DNA of 64,000 nt, taken from UBA2357 sp041916775. Lineage in GTDB: Bacteria > Pseudomonadota > Gammaproteobacteria > Burkholderiales > Rhodocyclaceae. Below the pieces are notes generated by a model that was not told the origin of the DNA, searched no databases, and saw only the letters and a program-made list of their open reading frames with translations. Each line of letters opens with the position of its first letter. Position 1 is the first letter of the stretch. Below, in pieces: positions 63,891 to 64,000 of this stretch. A program made the translations under genes and the position numbers. The stretch lies in contig JAYRYZ010000023.1 of the NCBI GenBank assembly GCA_041916775.1, positions 1-64,000 on the forward strand. The letters run 5' to 3'.

Positions 63891-64000
63891 TCATACGCTT
63901 CCGTGTTGATCGGCACCGAAGGCGCGCGCGCGCAGGCGGAAGAGTTCATCCCGCGCGGCAGCCGCCTTCTCGAACTCGAGGTTGCGAGCATGTTCCTGCA
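63891..64000 (-). CDS. uvrB: UvrB, C-terminal fragment
   Basis: The last 35 codons of a minus-strand gene running off the right edge, ending at 63891. The peptide EHARNLEFEKAAAARDELFRLR matches the UVR motif at the UvrB C-terminus that contacts UvrC (whose gene is also in this window). Confidence 0.85.
   Translation of the reverse strand, partial: QEHARNLEFEKAAAARDELFRLRARAFGADQHGSV

Overview
The window is a GC-rich chromosomal segment from a betaproteobacterium. Gene content and order (pyrG-kdsA-eno-ftsB; rimP-nusA-infB-rbfA-truB-rpsO-pnp; rpoE-rseABC-degP-grx-lepA-lepB-rnc-era-recO-pdxJ-acpS-nagZ-uvrC-pgsA; yceD-rpmF-plsX-fabHDG-acpP-fabF) together with a sigma-54/NifA-type nitrogen-fixation accessory operon suggest a diazotroph of the Rhodocyclales (Azoarcus/Thauera-like). 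That placement is inference from gene content, not from a phylogeny.

Layout. 1-5.1 kb is accessory and envelope-directed: the tail of an IPTL-CTERM sorted protein, a secreted collagen-like GPT-repeat protein, a large two-headed glycosyltransferase, and three tandem divergent paralogues of an unrecognised secreted protein family. 5.07-7.07 kb is a small nif accessory operon (thioredoxin-like [2Fe-2S] ferredoxin, NifZ-like protein, flavodoxin, unknown protein, NifX/NafY-like cofactor protein) preceded by a textbook -24/-12 promoter and a perfectly palindromic NifA-type upstream site. 7.1-12.7 kb mixes housekeeping and unusual genes: yaeQ, a HAD-like protein, fabI, a divergent kinase-fold protein convergent with a protease-less Lon-like AAA+ ATPase, and a divergent GTP cyclohydrolase I homologue whose usual catalytic histidine is glutamine. 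12.7-19.2 kb holds a phosphate transporter, MazG-like hydrolase, rlmJ, gamma-carbonic anhydrase, a coupled SIMPL/MliC/dtd set and an NlpC/P60 lipoprotein.

19-32.3 kb on the minus strand is core metabolism and translation: ftsB-eno-kdsA-pyrG, pnp, rpsO, truB, rbfA, infB, nusA, rimP, with recognisable promoters and terminators. 32.4-33.3 kb carries a tandemly duplicated 450-bp tRNA cassette (Ala-Glu-Asp twice, each copy with its own promoter). 33.3-47.9 kb is one long minus-strand run from rpoE and its anti-sigma system through envelope protease, signal peptidase, RNA processing, recombination, cofactor and cell-wall genes to pgsA. 48.2-49.8 kb is nadB. 49.8-56.4 kb is a YgfX-like gene and the fatty-acid/phospholipid cluster headed by yceD-rpmF. 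56.4-59.7 kb has a Maf-type pyrophosphatase, an RsmI-like methylase and rluC-gph-Rieske. The end holds rne with a long structured leader, a low-molecular-weight phosphatase and the C-terminus of uvrB.

The least explained parts are the collagen-like protein/double glycosyltransferase pair beside an IPTL-CTERM protein, the secreted triplet at 3.2-5.1 kb, and the FolE-like gene with a substituted active site.
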